From the NCBI GenBank assembly GCA_025526935.1, contig JAHLKD010000114.1:62001-126000 (forward strand): a stretch of 64,000 nucleotides of DNA. The letters run 5' to 3'. Below, piece after piece: positions 1 to 11,145 of this stretch. Both the position numbers and the translations under genes were made by a program. Numbering within the stretch: position 1 is the first letter of the stretch; every line of letters begins with the position of its first letter. The notes under the pieces are model-generated. The model was not told where the DNA came from and made no database searches. It was given only the letters and a program-made list of their open reading frames with translations. The stretch comes from Cladochytrium replicatum (taxonomy: Eukaryota > Chytridiomycota > Chytridiomycetes > Cladochytriales > Cladochytriaceae).

Positions 1-1
1 C

Positions 2-445
2 AACGACACCCTCCCACACTACCCACCCGAACCCACCCCCCATGTCGTCGACATTCTCACCCACGGCAACAAACGCCGGCCCGCGCCTACCAACAAGAAT
101 CTCTTCTCCCTCTCCCTCCCCGACGCCCCGAAAGTCGCCCACGACACGCGTGTCGTCGCCATGGCTGCAGTGTGCTCAGCAATTTTCGGGTTCACGACTG
201 TCGGGGGCTGCTTTGCGTTCACGGGCACAAAGAAGATCAGTTTCGCCGCGGGAGTGTCGATCGGGCTTCCCATCTCGGGATTGATAAACCTGGCAATCTT
301 TGCATTCTTGTATGGCATCAAACATACGACTTTGGGAGGGTGGGCTTTCTTTTTCGTTGTGAAGGGACTGATTGATATCGTGGTGGCCGCGTGCACGGCT
401 GGGGAATACCTGCGATTGAAAACTATGCCGCCGGAGGGAACGTAA
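2..445 (+). CDS. Small multi-pass membrane protein, copy 1 (5' end outside window)
   Basis: The frame is open from base 2 to a stop at 443-445, so the N-terminus lies upstream of the window. The visible C-terminal part has three hydrophobic segments, around CSAIFGFTTVGGCFAF, FAAGVSIGLPISGLINLAIF and FFVVKGLIDIVVAACTA. It is clearly paralogous to the next gene downstream: both share the order (A)xCSxIFGF, a basic spacer, a GL/SIGLPI(S/A)G helix and a KGxIDIV helix. No known family is recognised. The methionine at 161 sits inside the first helix and is probably not the start, because the paralogue has a long Pro/Gln/Tyr-rich segment before it and this frame also stays open upstream. Function is unknown; a membrane location is inferred from hydrophobicity. 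Confidence 0.6.
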   Translation, partial: NDTLPHYPPEPTPHVVDILTHGNKRRPAPTNKNLFSLSLPDAPKVAHDTRVVAMAAVCSAIFGFTTVGGCFAFTGTKKISFAAGVSIGLPISGLINLAIFAFLYGIKHTTLGGWAFFFVVKGLIDIVVAACTAGEYLRLKTMPPEGT

Positions 446-882
446 GTGGGATTGTCGGAGCAATGTTGTCCTGCATTGGGTAAAGAGCTGAATTGTGTTC
501 TTGTAGTGGAAGACGGTCACGAGGAAGCTCTGGCCGTGCACATAGAGGTGTCGATGCACCCGGTGAGTTGTTGTTAGACTTTGTATCGAAGTATTCTTAA
601 ATTTTGCGGATCTTGTAGAAGTAGGTGGTTCGTGCTGCCTGTGCTGTAGTTTCTGGTGTACAGAGTGCTGTTTTTACTGAGGGCGTTTTACTTTGGCTTA
701 TTTTTTTGGGATCTGCTCGTCCTTTGTGTGTTAAACGAGCTGCGTGTTACTTGCGTTAGGTCTAATTCGTTGAGCTTTCACAAAGACATTCCATATTTTT
801 GGTGGTTGCCAAGAGTTAGCCGCTCAGCCAACTTATAAATTTGTTGATAAGACTCCAAAACACAAAACCTTCGCGACTCACT
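446..882. other. Intergenic spacer between paralogues
   Basis: No supported gene. The stretch is the 3' flank of copy 1 and the promoter region of copy 2. I see no repeat or RNA gene in it. Confidence 0.5.
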
Positions 883-1353
883 ATGGCCCAAAATAACCAA
901 TACTACGGCGGCCAGGAGAAAGGTTACGCCGCTCAACCTCCGAACTACAACTACAGTGGCTACCAGCAACAGTTGCCTCCTCCGCAGCCCACGTATCCGG
1001 CAGCATACCCGCAAGCCAGGGAATCATACCGTGACCCGTGCCTAACCGCCACTGGTGCCATCTGCTCCACCATCTTTGGATTCCTCGCGCTGGTGGGCTT
1101 CTGTTGCATCCAAGGCCCCCGAAGGACGAGCTACATTGCCGGACTTGCGATCGGACTTCCGATTGCGGGTGCTTTGTGGATCGCATCGTTCGTCTACGAA
1201 TACTTTTTCATCAAACAGGCATCTGATATCTTAGTAGCGCCGGTGGGATACAATAGGGTATACCTCACGTCGCTTGCGAAAGGTGTAATTGACATAGTTG
1301 CTGGTGCGATTGCAGCGTACGTCTACTTTAAGCAAAAGAAGACGTATGTGTGA
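883..1353 (+). CDS. Small PQ/Y-rich multi-pass membrane protein, copy 2
   Basis: An intact single-exon ORF of 156 residues, starting at the ATG in the context ctATGGCCC. Residues 1-50 are polar and rich in Gln, Tyr and Pro (QNNQYYGGQEKGY, QQQLPPPQPTYP), as in cytosolic low-complexity tails. Three hydrophobic segments follow: ATGAICSTIFGFLALVGF, IAGLAIGLPIAGALWIASFV and LAKGVIDIVAGAIAAYVYF. The end is basic (KQKKTYV). It is the intact member of a local tandem family of three. I do not recognise the family and propose no function. An in-frame TTG lies 42 nt upstream, but the ATG is the better start. The close spacing of the copies suggests local duplication. Confidence 0.7.
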   Translation: MAQNNQYYGGQEKGYAAQPPNYNYSGYQQQLPPPQPTYPAAYPQARESYRDPCLTATGAICSTIFGFLALVGFCCIQGPRRTSYIAGLAIGLPIAGALWIASFVYEYFFIKQASDILVAPVGYNRVYLTSLAKGVIDIVAGAIAAYVYFKQKKTYV

Positions 1354-1469
1354 AATGTTTCTCTGTTTTGCACATCCCATTTTGTGGCTTTATGCAATTG
1401 TGCACAGCAATTTCTGCATTATTTTTGTTTCAAATATCGCATATCCCTCCCAAAGCTTCGCAATCAACA

Positions 1470-2023
1470 TGGGCAACCTGTATGTCCCGCCCTGTTCAGG
1501 CGGGTGCTCCCCAGCCTTACATGCCTGTTGTCGCCTCTGGAGTTGATGCCTCGTACTCTACGAACCAGCTCCCCAGCCGTAAATACCCAGCCCCAGCCGA
1601 TGCTCAGCACCTAGCCTACCAAACTCCCTCGAACACAGGCGAAGACCCCCCACGTACTACGGATCCAAGCCCAACTTTGCGCAGCTTCCCCAACCCTACT
1701 GTTTTCCGTGTTTTGTCGGCATGCCGCCTTTACCAACAACGCCGCGAACAAACACCAGTGCCTGACCGCGATGGGGATTATCTTTCCATCCTCTTTGGTT
1801 TCATTGCGTTTTCGCCCCGCAGGATCAGTTACACCCTAGGACATTGTCGATCCGTGGACTAAGCACCGTTGTCCCTCGGGCAGTATTAGTTTACGTACTA
1901 ATTCTCACCTACATACTACATTGTCTACGGAATAATTGATGTGCTCGCTATTGTATTTGCGGGTCGCAGCGATCTCCAGATGAAGAAGCAGCGGGTCAAA
2001 GCTATCTCCAGATGAAGAAGCAG
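1470..2023 (+). pseudogene. Decayed third copy of the small membrane protein
   Basis: Pieces of the same protein follow each other in different frames. A Pro/Tyr-rich N-terminus begins near 1470 and is followed around 1765-1835 by LTAMGI and, in another frame, SILFGFIAF plus SPRRISYTLG. These match CLTATGAICSTIFGF and GPRRTSYIAGL of the intact copy. Around 1917-1991 comes YYIVYGIIDVLAIVFAG, matching the last helix. At least two frame shifts and internal stops separate the pieces. A 20-base segment (1972-1991) is repeated at 2004-2023 over the C-terminal codons. This is a relic, not a working gene. Confidence 0.6.
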
Positions 2024-2189
2024 TTCCTCTCTGCCTGTCCTACTGGATCTGCTTAAACGTGTTGCTTGTACGTTTCAAACTTTACTGCTTTGTTTATCCA
2101 CTCCGCTCTGGATGCTTGATGCTTTTTGGCTTCACCTAGTTTAATCCGCACTTTGATTGGGTTTTCGTTTTTGGGCGGCCATATTATTA

Positions 2190-3338
2190 TCTGTCATGAG
2201 CATGTTTCAAGCGTCGAAACGGAAACAAAATTGTTTGCGAACGCTGCCCGTAAGATCTCAAAAACTTTTTCGACAATTCCCGGCGGTCCCGCCACTAGTG
2301 CATCGTCTACAAACACCGCAACTAGCGCCGAGCTCGCCAGGTTCTCATTCCACAGGATATAGACGCACGAGTCGCTTCGTAAGCGCCGCAGCCCAGCTTT
2401 TCGCATTTTCTTGTCAAACTCCCGATTCCACTCCATCACCGACTCCGCAGACCGTAGAGAGCCCTTAAAATCAAGTAGACCTTGCCCGGTCCGTTGCCTT
2501 CGACCCCGGGCGGAATTTCCATGTACACCTTGTGTTTGAGTAGCGCGTTGAGGTAAGCTGTGCGTACATCCCCCCCTTCTTCAGTTTCCATCTGAAGGTT
2601 GCAGCTAGCGCGCAAATCAGTCTGAGAGTGACGAAGTCAAGCACTGGTGGAAACGTTTCATCATCAAAGTCCACTCCGCTGCGAGAATCCTTTGGCGCAA
2701 AGTCGAGCCTGAAACCGGTCATGTCGCCCATCTGCATGAACCTTTCTCCTCAGGACCCAATTGCACGTCACAGCCTGCTCTCCAGGTAGTAGATCAACTA
2801 TCTCAAACACTCCCATCGCGGCAAGTCCGGTGATTTCAAGCTGCATCGCCTCGATCAACTCCGCCCGGAAAGGTGATGCCATCGCTTTGTCCAAGGATGG
2901 TGCCTCGGGTTCGCTGTCCACAGCTTCCAGCGCTACATCTCTCCGCGATCCAATGAGGTCGTCCACGGTAACGTCCTCAGGTCCTTCTAAATCAGCCAAA
3001 TATCCAAAGTCCCTCGTTGCTTGAACTCCCAAATTTCCCTCAACGACGGTAAAGGTGGCCGTGGCCAGGCTTCCCAACCCGGCAGTGCATCGAACACCCT
3101 CGCACCGTTGAACATAGCTCCGCGAGTGAAGCTGTTTTCCAAGAATCGGGCATGGTGTGATGTGATGACTCACCCAGTATCCCACTGGTAAAACATCCAG
3201 CAACCTTGTGAATTGAGAGGCAAAGCGTACTGCAGTCGTGACAATTCGCGGCAGGAAGGGAAGTCTAGGCAATCTTAGAAACAATTTGGAGTATTGACTC
3301 ATAATCACGAGATGAGCAGGAACCTGCGGATGCGACAC
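2190..3338 (-). pseudogene. Ty1/copia retrotransposon reverse transcriptase relic
   Basis: Read on the minus strand, three segments in different frames follow the order of a copia-type reverse transcriptase. The N-terminal part (about 2664-2890) carries NWVLRRKVHADG and RFQARLCAKGFSQ. The next (about 2600-2680) has VDFDDETFPPV with a TLRLICALAA helix. The third (2200-2430) has DSCVYILW and the catalytic-site motif AVFVDDALVAGP, which corresponds to the usual YVDD box. Frame shifts lie near 2670 and 2540-2440. No integrase, protease or LTRs were seen, so this is an internal fragment of a dead element. Confidence 0.75.
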
Positions 3339-3339
3339 A

Positions 3340-5760
3340 ATGGAGATGTTTCGTGAAAATTGGTACTACAAGACCCAGCGAAACACTGGGTCAGCATCAA
3401 GTGGAATTGAGAGGGTGGAGTATGATTCAGAAGGCGAGGAAGAGCTGGTGGGTGATGCAGTTCTGATGGGCCGCGTAATCTCAGTGTCAGCACAGCTTTG
3501 TGGAATCACCAACGAAAGTGGCATCGCGGTGGAGAGGATCACTGTTGACTGAGCAAGAGTGTTGATTGCGCATGGTGTCCCGTTAGACATTACGGCTCCT
3601 GATCTTGAGCATTTTTTGACCGCTGCTTGGGCTGCACGCACAGTAACACCCAAAGTTGCCGCAGTGAGTATAGGACCATTGTCGCAGAGTATGGATGTTG
3701 ATCCTGAGTCAGAACCACCTGCACTGAAAAAACTCTCTTCTTTGTGATACAATACAGGCGGCAGGCCCTTGGTTTTGCAGTTGTGGAGTTCCAGGATCCA
3801 GCCACCCCTTCAAGACTCTTGCAGGAACTTCCATTCTCTTTTTTGTAACAGAGATTTGGGGTGATCAGACAGGTGTGTAATGATCGCAAGCTTCAGGAAA
3901 CTGCTACAGGCACACATGAACGGGTCCTGTTCAGAGTGGGGATGGAGGAACAAGCAGCCGATTATAAGGCGGAGAGAATTGCATGTGGAGCAATGTCAGT
4001 GCAAGTACCGTTCTCAGTAGGAAGTGGGTTGAGCCTCCCTCGGGCACACTTTGTGTTTCCCTCAGCGGCAGCGTGTGCGACAGGAACAGAGACTATTCCA
4101 AGGAACAATGACTTTGCACCAAAGGTCTGGGGTGATCCAAATGATGCTTGGTGCTCAAAATGCCGGGTGTTGGACACTTTAGAGATAAATGCAATGTAAC
4201 AGGTAGTTCTCTCCCTCCTGTCAGCCGCAGAAACAGGGCACAGCATTTTGGAGATGAGATGAGTGATCCTGCTGGATACATGGACATTGAGGACAGAGGG
4301 CGTAATGTGACATGGGCTGGGATTGCGAGAGGAAAGAGGGGCGCCAGAGATGGACGTGTAGAGTCAGGTAGCCTGCAACAGCAAGTAGTGAAGATGGCTG
4401 CAATGGCTCTAGAGACGTCAATGCAATGTGTCGGTGAATTGGAGAAGCTCCGGGCACAGATCACTGAGCAGGAAGCCACAGCCCAACGTCTTCGCATCGA
4501 GCTTGCCACTCTGAGAAGCCATGCAAATGAAGAGTTTGCTGCAATTTGCTTGGAAATTGAGGCAGTCAGAAGTGGAATAGCAGATGCATTTGCAACTGCG
4601 GTACAGCGGAAACCCAAAAGATCCTGGAAGACGCAAGGAATGGAAGGGAAGAACAACAAAGCTACCTGGACGAGATTATGGGAGGCCTACATGAACCCGC
4701 CATGTATCAGGATTGGGTCCATTTTCTGTAGGTTTGGAGGACAAAGGCTCAGTTCAGCAAATTCACAATGTTCCTACTAGCCAATCTAGCCTCACTGCTG
4801 CAGATGGTAGAAGCAGGAGTCACGCGAGCAGTCCAGAGGACTATTGCCGAGAAATTTCAGCTGGAAAACGTCAAAGGAGAGGAAAGTGGCAACGTGGAAT
4901 TGTGGTGGTGGATGGCCTCAGAAGGGGATACCTTGTGTTAGTTGGGCAAGTATCAATAAAATTGAGATGTTAATGATCCAGGAATTGGGAGCAACAGATA
5001 AAGAAGCACAGAATATTTTTATGGCTGATTTTTAATCATCATCCCACTAAATGGGATTGCAAGCTATTTTTATGCTGCTGCTGATATTTATTATAGGCAA
5101 CTCAAATTTTTTTATATAAGCTTTAAATAGAGGTACCTATGAAAACCTACGTTTATCAATTTAGTGTCCTAGTGGAAGGCGCGACTTTTGAGTATATCAA
5201 GTGTAAGCAAAGCTACTGGCGTGGCGATCACCAATATTGAAAATTTGTAGGATAGCGATCACAGTCATCGCTGACAACAGCAGGCAGACTATGAGTGGTT
5301 CTATGCTGCGCCTGCAGCAGTTAACAACAAAGAGCAAGAGGAGTGGGGATTCTGGTTAACAAAGGTCTTGCACGGTATGTTCAACATTCAATGACAATAC
5401 GAATTCCGGGGGTGATGATGGCGATCTGCCTGTGCATGATGGGTAGAGAATTATTGCTCAATAACCTGTACTAACCGCATGCAGATAAATACACCCAGAA
5501 GTCAGAAATTGTGAAGAAAGTTAGAGAAATTCATCAAAGATCAGTAACTATGACCAGAGCAGTTGACATTATTTGTGGTGGTGATTTCAACTCCACATGG
5601 AGAGAGGCTGATCGGAAGTCCCCCGATGGCCAACCAGACAAAAACTTTTATCAGCCATCGCTGTTGCTTAAATGGTTCATGGATGTGGGAATGGTTGACA
5701 TTGGCGCAACATGCGAACCAATGAACAACGTAACTACTTGACAGACTTGCACGTGAGTTG
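3340..5760 (+). pseudogene. LINE (non-LTR) retrotransposon fragment: ORF1-like region and endonuclease
   Basis: A series of plus-strand frames looks like the 5' half of a LINE. Around 4147-4200 a CCHC zinc knuckle (C-X2-C-X4-H-X4-C) can be read if one base of frame shift is allowed: CSKCRVL in one frame and GHFRDKC in the next. A coiled-coil-like segment follows near 4380-4600. Endonuclease pieces appear at about 4880-5030 (VATWNCGG, KIEMLMIQELGA) and 5560-5700 (DIICGGDFNSTW, LLLKWFMDVGMVDI), which match the start and the GDFN box of apurinic-endonuclease-like LINE domains. Stops and shifts break every part. The reverse transcriptase expected downstream lies on the other strand (next entry). 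Confidence 0.65.
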
Positions 5761-6110
5761 CTGGCGGATGACAACAATACTCCTGCAAACAATCTTCTCA
5801 AAGACAGCACAGCACTCCTTCACTAGATGGCTCACCTGATGGAAGCGACAACGAAGTTGGAAGCACTAATTCAAGTGACAATCAAAAGCATCCAGCGAAC
5901 CGTTCTCCAAATACAAAATCTTCCTCACTGAAGCCTTGAACTTAGCCTCACACTCTATCCATGATCTGATCCTCAATAATGGCCTCAATATTGACCCAAA
6001 CCTCGCTCTTGCATGCAAACACACCAACCCCAACATTCATGCCACAGTGGGAAAACTCTTAGCGAGACCACACCTTCGCTTGACAGTTGTGTTTATAGCA
6101 CGTTGAAGCT

Positions 6111-7451
6111 TCACTGTATCTGTCCATGACAGCACCAGTGTTCACCATTGGTATCTGATTGCTGGAAGGAGAACCCTGTTGACAATATAGATAGCAATTC
6201 TACCTGATACCCTTGACGACACGCTGAGCCGACTGGGAAAGGCTCTGATAGCCCACTTGCCAGTAATATCTGAGAGAATCCAGCTGATACCACCTTTATC
6301 AAAAACGAAGGCTGTATGATAAGCCATACGCACTGCTCTGAATGCTCGACCCGTGGCTACAGGGCTCTGTGAATCAAAGCCCTTCTTCATATCCTCAGCC
6401 CACACTAGCAGTGGTTCCTTCTCCTCCATGCTTCTTCCATGGCCATTCGAACAAAATATAATGCAGGTCATCTGTTGTATTTCCTGGTAGCACACTAAAG
6501 TTGACCCTGGGAGCAACCAAGGAAACATGTCATGTATCTTCATCAAGCGATACTGAATGACTTTCTCGCCTCCCTTTTTAGATGACTCCAGCAGTGAGAT
6601 TGGGCGGGTACCCCAAATATCACCATTCCACTCCTCATGTCTTTGGGATTTGGTATGTAATGCCCAGCGTTGTTGGAATGTTTCCTGTCACAGTCCTGCC
6701 CTGAACTGCAGGCAGGTCAATTTATGGATAATCCTAAAGGCAACTAAACCCAGAGATACAAACATTCACTGTGCTACTCTTTCCAGGCGCCTTCCCACTA
6801 GCCAAAGAGACATAGGCTGCGGCTCGCAGCTCTTCCGCACATGGTGGATCAGTCAAACCCCTCCATATTCCACTGTCAATATCTTCGAGAGGTTGATACC
6901 ATTCAGCCCAATCAGTCTCCTCAATATGCATAACAGCTTTTCATTCAACTATTCATTGGCAATTTTTCTCGTATTGAACGCTCAACCTCTACTGGGTCTG
7001 TCTCAATATAGGGAATACCATTTTCATCAGTCTTCAGCACCCGATCCAGCTTGACGTTTGGTTTGCGTCGCTCAAGAATGTTATCAAGAGCAGGCCCAAT
7101 ACCCTTATTCTTGAAGTTTGTAGCTCGGCTCTCCATTGTATCACGGATTTGTTGCTGTGTATTTTGTGCCTCCCAAGCTACTCGCCATGATTCTAAGTTT
7201 CTTGACTCCCACGACCAACAATCTCCTCGCTCTTCATCAAAATAAACATGCCAATGTCTTTGATAAGCTTGATTATTTACTAGTAACATGTCTATCTTAA
7301 TCCACCGAAACACTTTACAGGAATTCCTCAAGCCAGTCGGACATGGAACCGTCATCTGTATCAACTTGGCGAAATGCAGAATAAGCTTTCCTTCATTTCC
7401 TTTCATTTTCTGCCAGATTGGTTTAAGCGCAATCATAGTATCACGGATCAT
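6111..7451 (-). pseudogene. LINE reverse transcriptase fragment, inverted relative to the endonuclease part
   Basis: On the minus strand the segment starting at 7451 reads as the linker before a LINE reverse transcriptase (GPALDNILERRKPNVKL, LKTDENGIPYIETDPVEVE). A short piece with SLASGKAPGKSS (about 6780-6830) corresponds to the GKAPGxDG region. A piece at 6290-6430 with LLVWAEDMKKGFDS corresponds to the xDxxKAFDS motif. The left end reads YIVNRVLLPAIRY, typical of the thumb side. Frames change between pieces and stops are frequent. Whether this is the 3' half of the neighbouring plus-strand LINE, inverted in place, or a second insertion cannot be settled here. Confidence 0.6.
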
Positions 7452-7725
7452 AAGTTGTGCACAGTCGGCAGTCCACCTTGGTGGACATAGGCATGGTCAC
7501 AGTGGATGAGCGTGTCAATCATGCACAGATTACATCACCACCATGCTCCTGATCACATCCCAATCATTTTGCAAGTTTGGCAGTTGACACATGCCAACTC
7601 TCAGCAGGATGCTCCACTCTTTTAGTTTTTTAGTTGCTGTAGCCCTCTGCTCTGCCCTGTGGAGTACTACAGATCACTAAAATGTTCCAAAAGAGTCTCC
7701 CAGTTTGAAGGAACTCAACTGTTGT

Positions 7726-8262
7726 TCAATTGCCTGTGTCTTCTTCTGTCTTCCTGAGATGGCGGTACAACGACAACAAGTTGGTGCACTTGTTTTTGAG
7801 CTGCTCGACAGTTAAACCACAAGGAAACTTGATTCCAAAGTTGTCGTGGATCTTGAGCCATCCAGTCGTTAAGCTGCTCTTGTTCTTCACATTGATGAAC
7901 GCATCTCTGTGCTTCCTCAGATGCAGCTTGAGGAAGAAATCGATCTCTTTCTCATTCCAATTGGCAAGTGATTCTTCTCCGTCACCAGGGACCAGGAGGC
8001 TGTGATCGCTGGCTTTCTGTGTCATGTTGGAATCCTTCTTTGGCCTTCCTCGCTTCTGTGGAGCTGGAGAAGGAGTAGCAGCATTGCTTGGTGCCAGTGG
8101 AGTTGTGACAGGAGCTTGAATGGGAGGTGCTGCTCCAAGGTATGGAACAGGCAGATAGCCTGCCCAGTCCTCTAACGGAGATCCGTAGGACTGCGGCAGA
8201 GGGTGACCAGGTAGCTGAACATTTCCAGGTAGGTGCCAAGGTCGGCGGAAGATTGGTGTCAC
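7726..8262 (-). CDS. AT-hook and Myb/SANT-like DNA-binding protein, probably transposon-related
   Basis: A 178-codon open frame on the minus strand. It has a Pro-rich N-terminal third, an AT-hook core (KRGRPKK) near residue 71, and a C-terminal Myb/SANT-like domain. That domain starts with NWNEKEIDFFLKLHL and continues with GWLKIHDNF and LTVEQLKNKCTNLLSLYR, then ends in EEDTGN, a layout seen in transposon-linked and trihelix-like proteins. The frame has no ATG at its upstream end: the first codon is GTG, and an ATG TGA lies just before it. Either a 5' exon is missing or this is a fragment. Its place next to dead LINE and copia elements suggests a mobile-element origin; a host gene is possible. 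Confidence 0.5.
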   Translation of the reverse strand: MTPIFRRPWHLPGNVQLPGHPLPQSYGSPLEDWAGYLPVPYLGAAPPIQAPVTTPLAPSNAATPSPAPQKRGRPKKDSNMTQKASDHSLLVPGDGEESLANWNEKEIDFFLKLHLRKHRDAFINVKNKSSLTTGWLKIHDNFGIKFPCGLTVEQLKNKCTNLLSLYRHLRKTEEDTGN

Positions 8263-8310
8263 ATGGTCTAAACTATTTTTCTGAGGTTGAAACAGGCTCT
8301 AAGTCAATAA

Positions 8311-8494
8311 AATTGGTAGGGCCATAACTTTCAGGCAGCCATGCTGATAGCCGAGCATCAGCCAAAGCAAGCAGTTGATGTCTCTATCGTATAGAGTAAA
8401 TTAGAATTGGTAGGGCCATATCTTTCAGTCAGCAATGCTGATAGCCGAGCATCAGCCAAAGCAAAGCAGTTGATTTCTCTATTGTATAGAGTAG
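8311..8494. repeat. Imperfect tandem duplication, about 88 bp per copy
   Basis: Copy 1 (8311-8398) and copy 2 (8405-8494) both begin with aattggtagggccata and run through tgctgatagccgagcatcag to tagagta, with a few substitutions and one-base indels. It lies between the SANT-like ORF and the velvet gene and contains no convincing ORF. The remaining non-coding sequence up to 8885 shows nothing else. Confidence 0.75.
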
Positions 8495-8885
8495 CAGTTG
8501 CTTGCTCCTTTCTCTATGATGGTCAGTTCACACCCATTAACCAAAATAGACGATTTGCAGCAAAAAATGGGAAAAGCATTTGCACCATTTTACCACGGAC
8601 TGATACCCAGCCACCCCCCAAAACCAGGTCTTCTTTCCGCGGCAAATTCTGTCCAGACCGCCATCCACTTTGTCTGGTGCTCGGCCATACAATCCAAAAC
8701 CACCGACCTCCATTAGTTCACCGCTGGCCCAGCAGGACCGCGGCGTCCTTGGGAGGACCCAAAAAGAAACACTAAGGCAGCAAAGGCCTTGCTCCCAACC
8801 ACTTGCACCGCCTCTTCTTTCACCCAGCAGCTTGCCGCCCAACAGAAACACCACGAACGACCCGCACACCGTGAATGTGAACGCA

Positions 8886-10417
8886 ATGGCCATCATCGAA
8901 CTTCCCACGCCAAATGAGGGACCTTTAATACCCGTCCGCCCACAACAAACCCCTTCAGACACTCCGCATGCAGGTCAGATGGCCAGGGTTTGTTTTCCAG
9001 CAGCCAAGCCCTTTGTCGAGCCAGACCACCTGGTTGGCGTGACTCATTCCGGAAATGGCGAAACAAATGTGGGGAAGAACAGCGAGATGCACATGAGCGT
9101 TCTTGAATCCGAGGGCGTGGAGCATGCCGGAACCTTTTTCTTTAATGGAGGGTCGATGTCATCGCAAAACTACCTTTCGCTCTGTACGACAAAACCCGGT
9201 CAAAGAGATCCAGAACCAACGGACGGCGATGCTGAACGTGGTCGCTCGACGCGAGGGTTTGCTGGAGGCGCTGGTTCATCGTCAACATCGGTGTCGGCTT
9301 CGTCCTCGTCGATGACACCGGCAGTACCTTTTTCGAGCGATCAAAGCGATCCTCACATTGCCATATCGAACGACTGGAATGATGCGGAGAATGCTCGATC
9401 TCGGTAAGTGGCGATGAGAACGACAAGACCTACGAAAGAAACTTACTTCTATCATCATCAGATTCGTGATGCGTATCATACAGCAGCCTAGACAATCTCG
9501 GATGTGCGGGTCGGGAGATATGGACAGACGTATGGTCGATCCGGTATGCTATATCTGTTTCGACGTTCTCAATGGTCTGACTGTTTTCGATCGTTTCAAA
9601 ACAGACACCAGTGATTGAAGTCATGGTCAAAGATGTGAAGACAGGAGAAGAAACGTACGCCTCACCTCGCCTTATTTTCTCATTATTTTTCTGATATGGT
9701 CTCTCATAGTGTGCCGGACGAGTCGGACCCAAGAGTCCACATGCTGTCCGTAACAGCAGTGCTCCTGGACGAGAACAAGCAACCGATCCCAAGCACCAAC
9801 GAGCCACCGTATCGAAATCTTTTGGTAGGCAACTGCATCGCCTCGCCCATGTTTCTGCACGCGAATGAGATCGTGGATGAAGAAGGACTCCCACCTCCAG
9901 ATACGGCCACAAGCGATCCAAATCTGAAACGATGCCTATTCGTGTTTGCAGACCTGTCCATCCGAAACGCAGGACGATATACCATCCAGTTTGCTTTGAC
10001 ATCTATCAACCAGTGAGCGCACACATCAAGAAGTCTCCTTCAACTTACCGAGGTTTTTTTTTTATTTTAAGGTCGCTTGGTTTTACCCCCGGCTATGCTG
10101 GCGCGGTCGGGAGAATCCTGATGACGGAGTTCTCGGAGCTGATTCTGGTATACAGACCCAAGGACTTCCCTGGAGTATACAAGACGTCGCCTCTATCCCG
10201 TGCGCTTCGTCAGCATGGCTTCAGAATACCCATCAGCCCGGGCTTCAGACGGAGCGATATCCCGACAACGTACACGACTCCAGGAAACTCTTCTCTCGCG
10301 TCGGGGAGTGTGAATGCTCCGGATTCGGAGCAGGACGCAGACGTGCAGGCGTCTTCCAGGACGGCAAGCAGCAGCAGTATCAGAAAGATTCGCGCCAGAA
10401 ACGAAGAAAGGATGTAG
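8886..10417 (+). CDS. Velvet-domain transcription regulator
   Basis: Velvet proteins are fungal DNA-binding regulators that link development with secondary metabolism. Five exons are proposed: 8886-9403, 9462-9543, 9605-9654, 9710-10012 and 10072-10417 (432 residues). The first ~170 residues are low complexity and Ser-rich. The velvet fold is assembled across junctions: FVMRIIQQPRQSRMCG and DRRMVDP in exon 2, TPVIEVMVKD in exon 3, then HMLSVTAVLLDE, LFVFADLSIRNAGRYTIQF and, in exon 5, FPGVYKTSPLSRALRQHGF. These are the conserved strands of the family. The frame is preserved at every junction and joins R|FVMR exactly. The tail is basic (IRKIRARNEERM), possibly a nuclear localisation signal. 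Which subfamily (VosA, VelB, VeA or VelC) is not clear. The ATG at 8886 is the only good start in frame. Confidence 0.9.
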
Positions 10418-11145
10418 GGATGGCTGTGGGGGAGGAGGTAGCAATGGCCGGAAGGGAAGGTTTCAAGGTGTGCATTGGAGGGGTACAAGGTTTTCGGTGC
10501 TGTTGGGATCGGGAGAGCGATGGTTTCGACCCTCGAAATGATACCTGAAATTGTCACCCACACCGCTCCGGGGCTTGCAAATTTGAGAAACACGACGCCG
10601 GTCGTGGCCCTTTCTTCCCTTGGACCACCCATCATCGTAAGGTGGGTGCTCCCTCGTCTGTAGTCTCTTCTTCGGCTTATTGCACTCCATTCGTTCAGTA
10701 ATTTTGTCTTCATTTCAGTCACGACCGTTTTAAGTCGACGGTTTATGTTGGGCTCCATTTCTTTTTTCTTTCTTCTCTCTGGATTTGTCATCTTGCAAGT
10801 TACATTTGGCAAAACAAATACCTTCCGGTGTAATCAATTGCGAGTGAGAATAGATGCCAGAGTGTAACTCTTTTTTTTGGCTCTGTTCTGTTGCATGTTG
10901 TGATAATTCCAGTTTCAGCCTTTGTATTCCCCTGCAAAATCATCTTCGATATCCCCCCTTGCCCTACGTTCGATTGTGTTTTGCGTCAGTCAGCCCTAGT
11001 TTCTACACAACCCCATTGAAATATGCGTGTGAAACCATTTCCCACCTTGCATTTCCACCCGATTTAGGAAAACTCGGCGTCCCCGACCCAACAAAGAACC
11101 AGAGCCCTGTGCGGCCGCCCCGCGTACCAACACCCGTGCCCAGGG
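10418..11145. other. Intergenic region downstream of the velvet gene
   Basis: No gene supported on either strand. It contains the velvet 3' flank and a pyrimidine-rich promoter-like stretch before the next gene. Open frames on the minus strand here look like shadows. Confidence 0.45.

Noticed and set aside
10210-10812. 200-codon minus-strand ORF
   Set aside because: It is antisense to the last velvet exon and has no protein-like features of its own.
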